Program-made: the position numbers and the translations under genes
Part shown: one piece after another, positions 63,336 through 64,000 of the stretch
Layout: every line of letters starts with the position of its first letter
Numbering within the stretch: the stretch's first letter is position 1
The notes under the pieces: generated by a model
What the model saw: only the letters and a program-made list of their open reading frames with translations
What the model was told of the DNA's origin: nothing
The model's database searches: none
Assembly: GCA_934047225.1 (NCBI GenBank)
Contig: CAKOHE010000081.1
Coordinates: 174,340 to 238,339, forward strand
DNA length: 64,000 nucleotides
Reading direction: 5' to 3'
From: Ypsolopha sequella
Lineage: Eukaryota; Arthropoda; Insecta; Lepidoptera; Ypsolophidae

Positions 63336-64000
63336 GAAAAAACTGATTGTTAGTTGGTGTCGTATTTGGGGTTGTAAGGTTTACCGATTGCTTTTTTTTG
63401 AAGTAGAATGGTATCGTACCTTTATGTGGTTGTTTTTCTTTTTGTTTTTGAAAGAAATACGGTAATGTGCCTTTTTTTGTATTATTAGTGTCAGTTCTTT
63501 TTTTTGTTTGAAGAATTTGACTTTTTCTACATTTTAAATTTACATACGTGTTGTCATAATCTGAGCTATCGATAGCCAGATTTATGGCATGAGCAAGTGA
63601 TTTTTGTAAGTTATTTTCAGTGTGCATGCTTGATGTGTTTAGCGATAAGAAGGAGCAGTTTGTTTGTGTATCTACTACGGAGGAAATGAAGTTATTAAGA
63701 GTTTTTTCTCTCAGGTAATAATTTTTAATTACCTCCAGTACTAATACTTTTGTGTTTTGCAATTTATTCAATGCTAAGGTTAGTTCCTTTATTAGATGAA
63801 ATGGATTAGTGTCACTTGATCCCACCGTAATAATTACCCAATCGTCGGGGCCAATTATATCCCGTTATTTGTCACAATAATTAAGTACATCCACGCACTT
63901 TGCGCCAGGCTTTATGAGTGCAGAAATATTGTAGACATCGTTCCATTTGTATTTCCTTAAATCTACTACTAAGCTTGAAATACCTAAACCTTGTTGGTCA
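63289..64000 (-). pseudogene. CR1-like LINE ORF1 with SGNH hydrolase-like domain
   Basis: From the window edge the minus strand reads DQQGLGISSLVVDLRKYKWN, ISALIKPGAKCVDVLNYC, then a stop near 63868. The same frame continues GPDDWVIITVGSSDTNPFHL, ELTLALNKLQNTKVLVLEVI and NCSFLSLN. The order (GDSxG-like block, PGA turn, GxxDxN block, then a hydrophobic strand) matches the SGNH esterase-like domain known from ORF1 of some CR1 LINEs. The catalytic-Ser block is degenerate (DQQG). The C-terminus has repeated KKGTLPYFFQKQKEK / HKGTIPFYFKKKQ motifs. Confidence 0.6.

Larger units (their letters stand above)
61581..64000 (-). mobile_element. CR1-like LINE with SGNH-type ORF1, internally deleted
   Basis: A minus-strand non-LTR element running off the right edge. 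Its 3' end is a (TTTA)n microsatellite at 61582-61620. It carries ORF1 (from beyond 64000 to 63289), the APE endonuclease (63335-62394) and only the last part of the RT (62365-62072). The RT catalytic region is gone: endonuclease-linker sequence is joined directly to the RT tail at about 62366-62394. Confidence 0.82.

Overview
The window looks like nuclear DNA of an insect, most probably a moth or butterfly. The reasons are AT-rich, intron-rich sequence, recurrent lepidopteran-style short repeats (for example the CGCGGGC...AAGCTAGT LINE/SINE tail and GAGTCTGACTCGCACTTGGCCGG), and the transposon mix: BEL/Pao, Jockey, CR1-like LINEs, Penelope-like, piggyBac derivatives and TA-flanked MITEs. There is no operon, phage, plasmid or CRISPR signal. 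Most coding sequence is transposon-derived. Host coding sequence appears only as short exons found by splice sites and reading-frame phase.

Layout. 0-5 kb: foldback MITE, Ty3/gypsy integrase remnant, and a Jockey RT tail beside a GC-rich 57-bp minisatellite. 5.08-10.55 kb: BEL/Pao element A, with 595-bp LTRs differing at two sites and TSD TTTGA; its pol is decayed and partly replaced by a 16-bp minisatellite. 11.14-14.93 kb: BEL/Pao element B on the minus strand, with 131-bp LTRs and TSD AGATT; it carries only a gag ORF, and the expected pol position is filled by 45 copies of a 29-bp satellite. 15-22 kb: mostly non-coding with three inverted-repeat elements, one exon resembling CASD1 (17.2 kb) and one unassigned candidate exon (21.0 kb). 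22.5-34.3 kb: BEL/Pao element C, split by a Jockey element with an intact ORF2 and by a CR1-like LINE that itself carries a 1.3-kb insertion. 34.3-38.4 kb: repeats, a pogo-like TIR element and a minus-strand exon resembling the ryanodine receptor. 38.8-43.0 kb: a 4.2-kb region bounded by 29-bp inverted repeats and containing a degenerate Penelope-like element and a 46-bp perfect inverted repeat enclosing a hammerhead-ribozyme-like core. 43.9-44.7 and 54.8-56.0 kb: two piggyBac deletion derivatives. 46.3-56.9 kb: a six-exon plus-strand gene, not recognised, for a putative secreted protein rich in Cys and Lys with an acidic tail. Its third intron contains a minus-strand three-exon THAP-domain gene with an in-frame stop. 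60.3-61.0 kb: the start of an apparent tandem paralogue. 57-59 kb: LINE tail and a 132/159-bp alternating array. 61.6-64 kb: a CR1-like LINE with an SGNH-like ORF1 and an endonuclease, but with the RT core deleted.

The best candidates for something undescribed are the secreted-protein gene pair, the BEL/Pao elements whose pol is replaced by satellite DNA, and the 38.8-43.0 kb element with its ribozyme-like hairpin. All identities come from reading motifs; no database search was possible.
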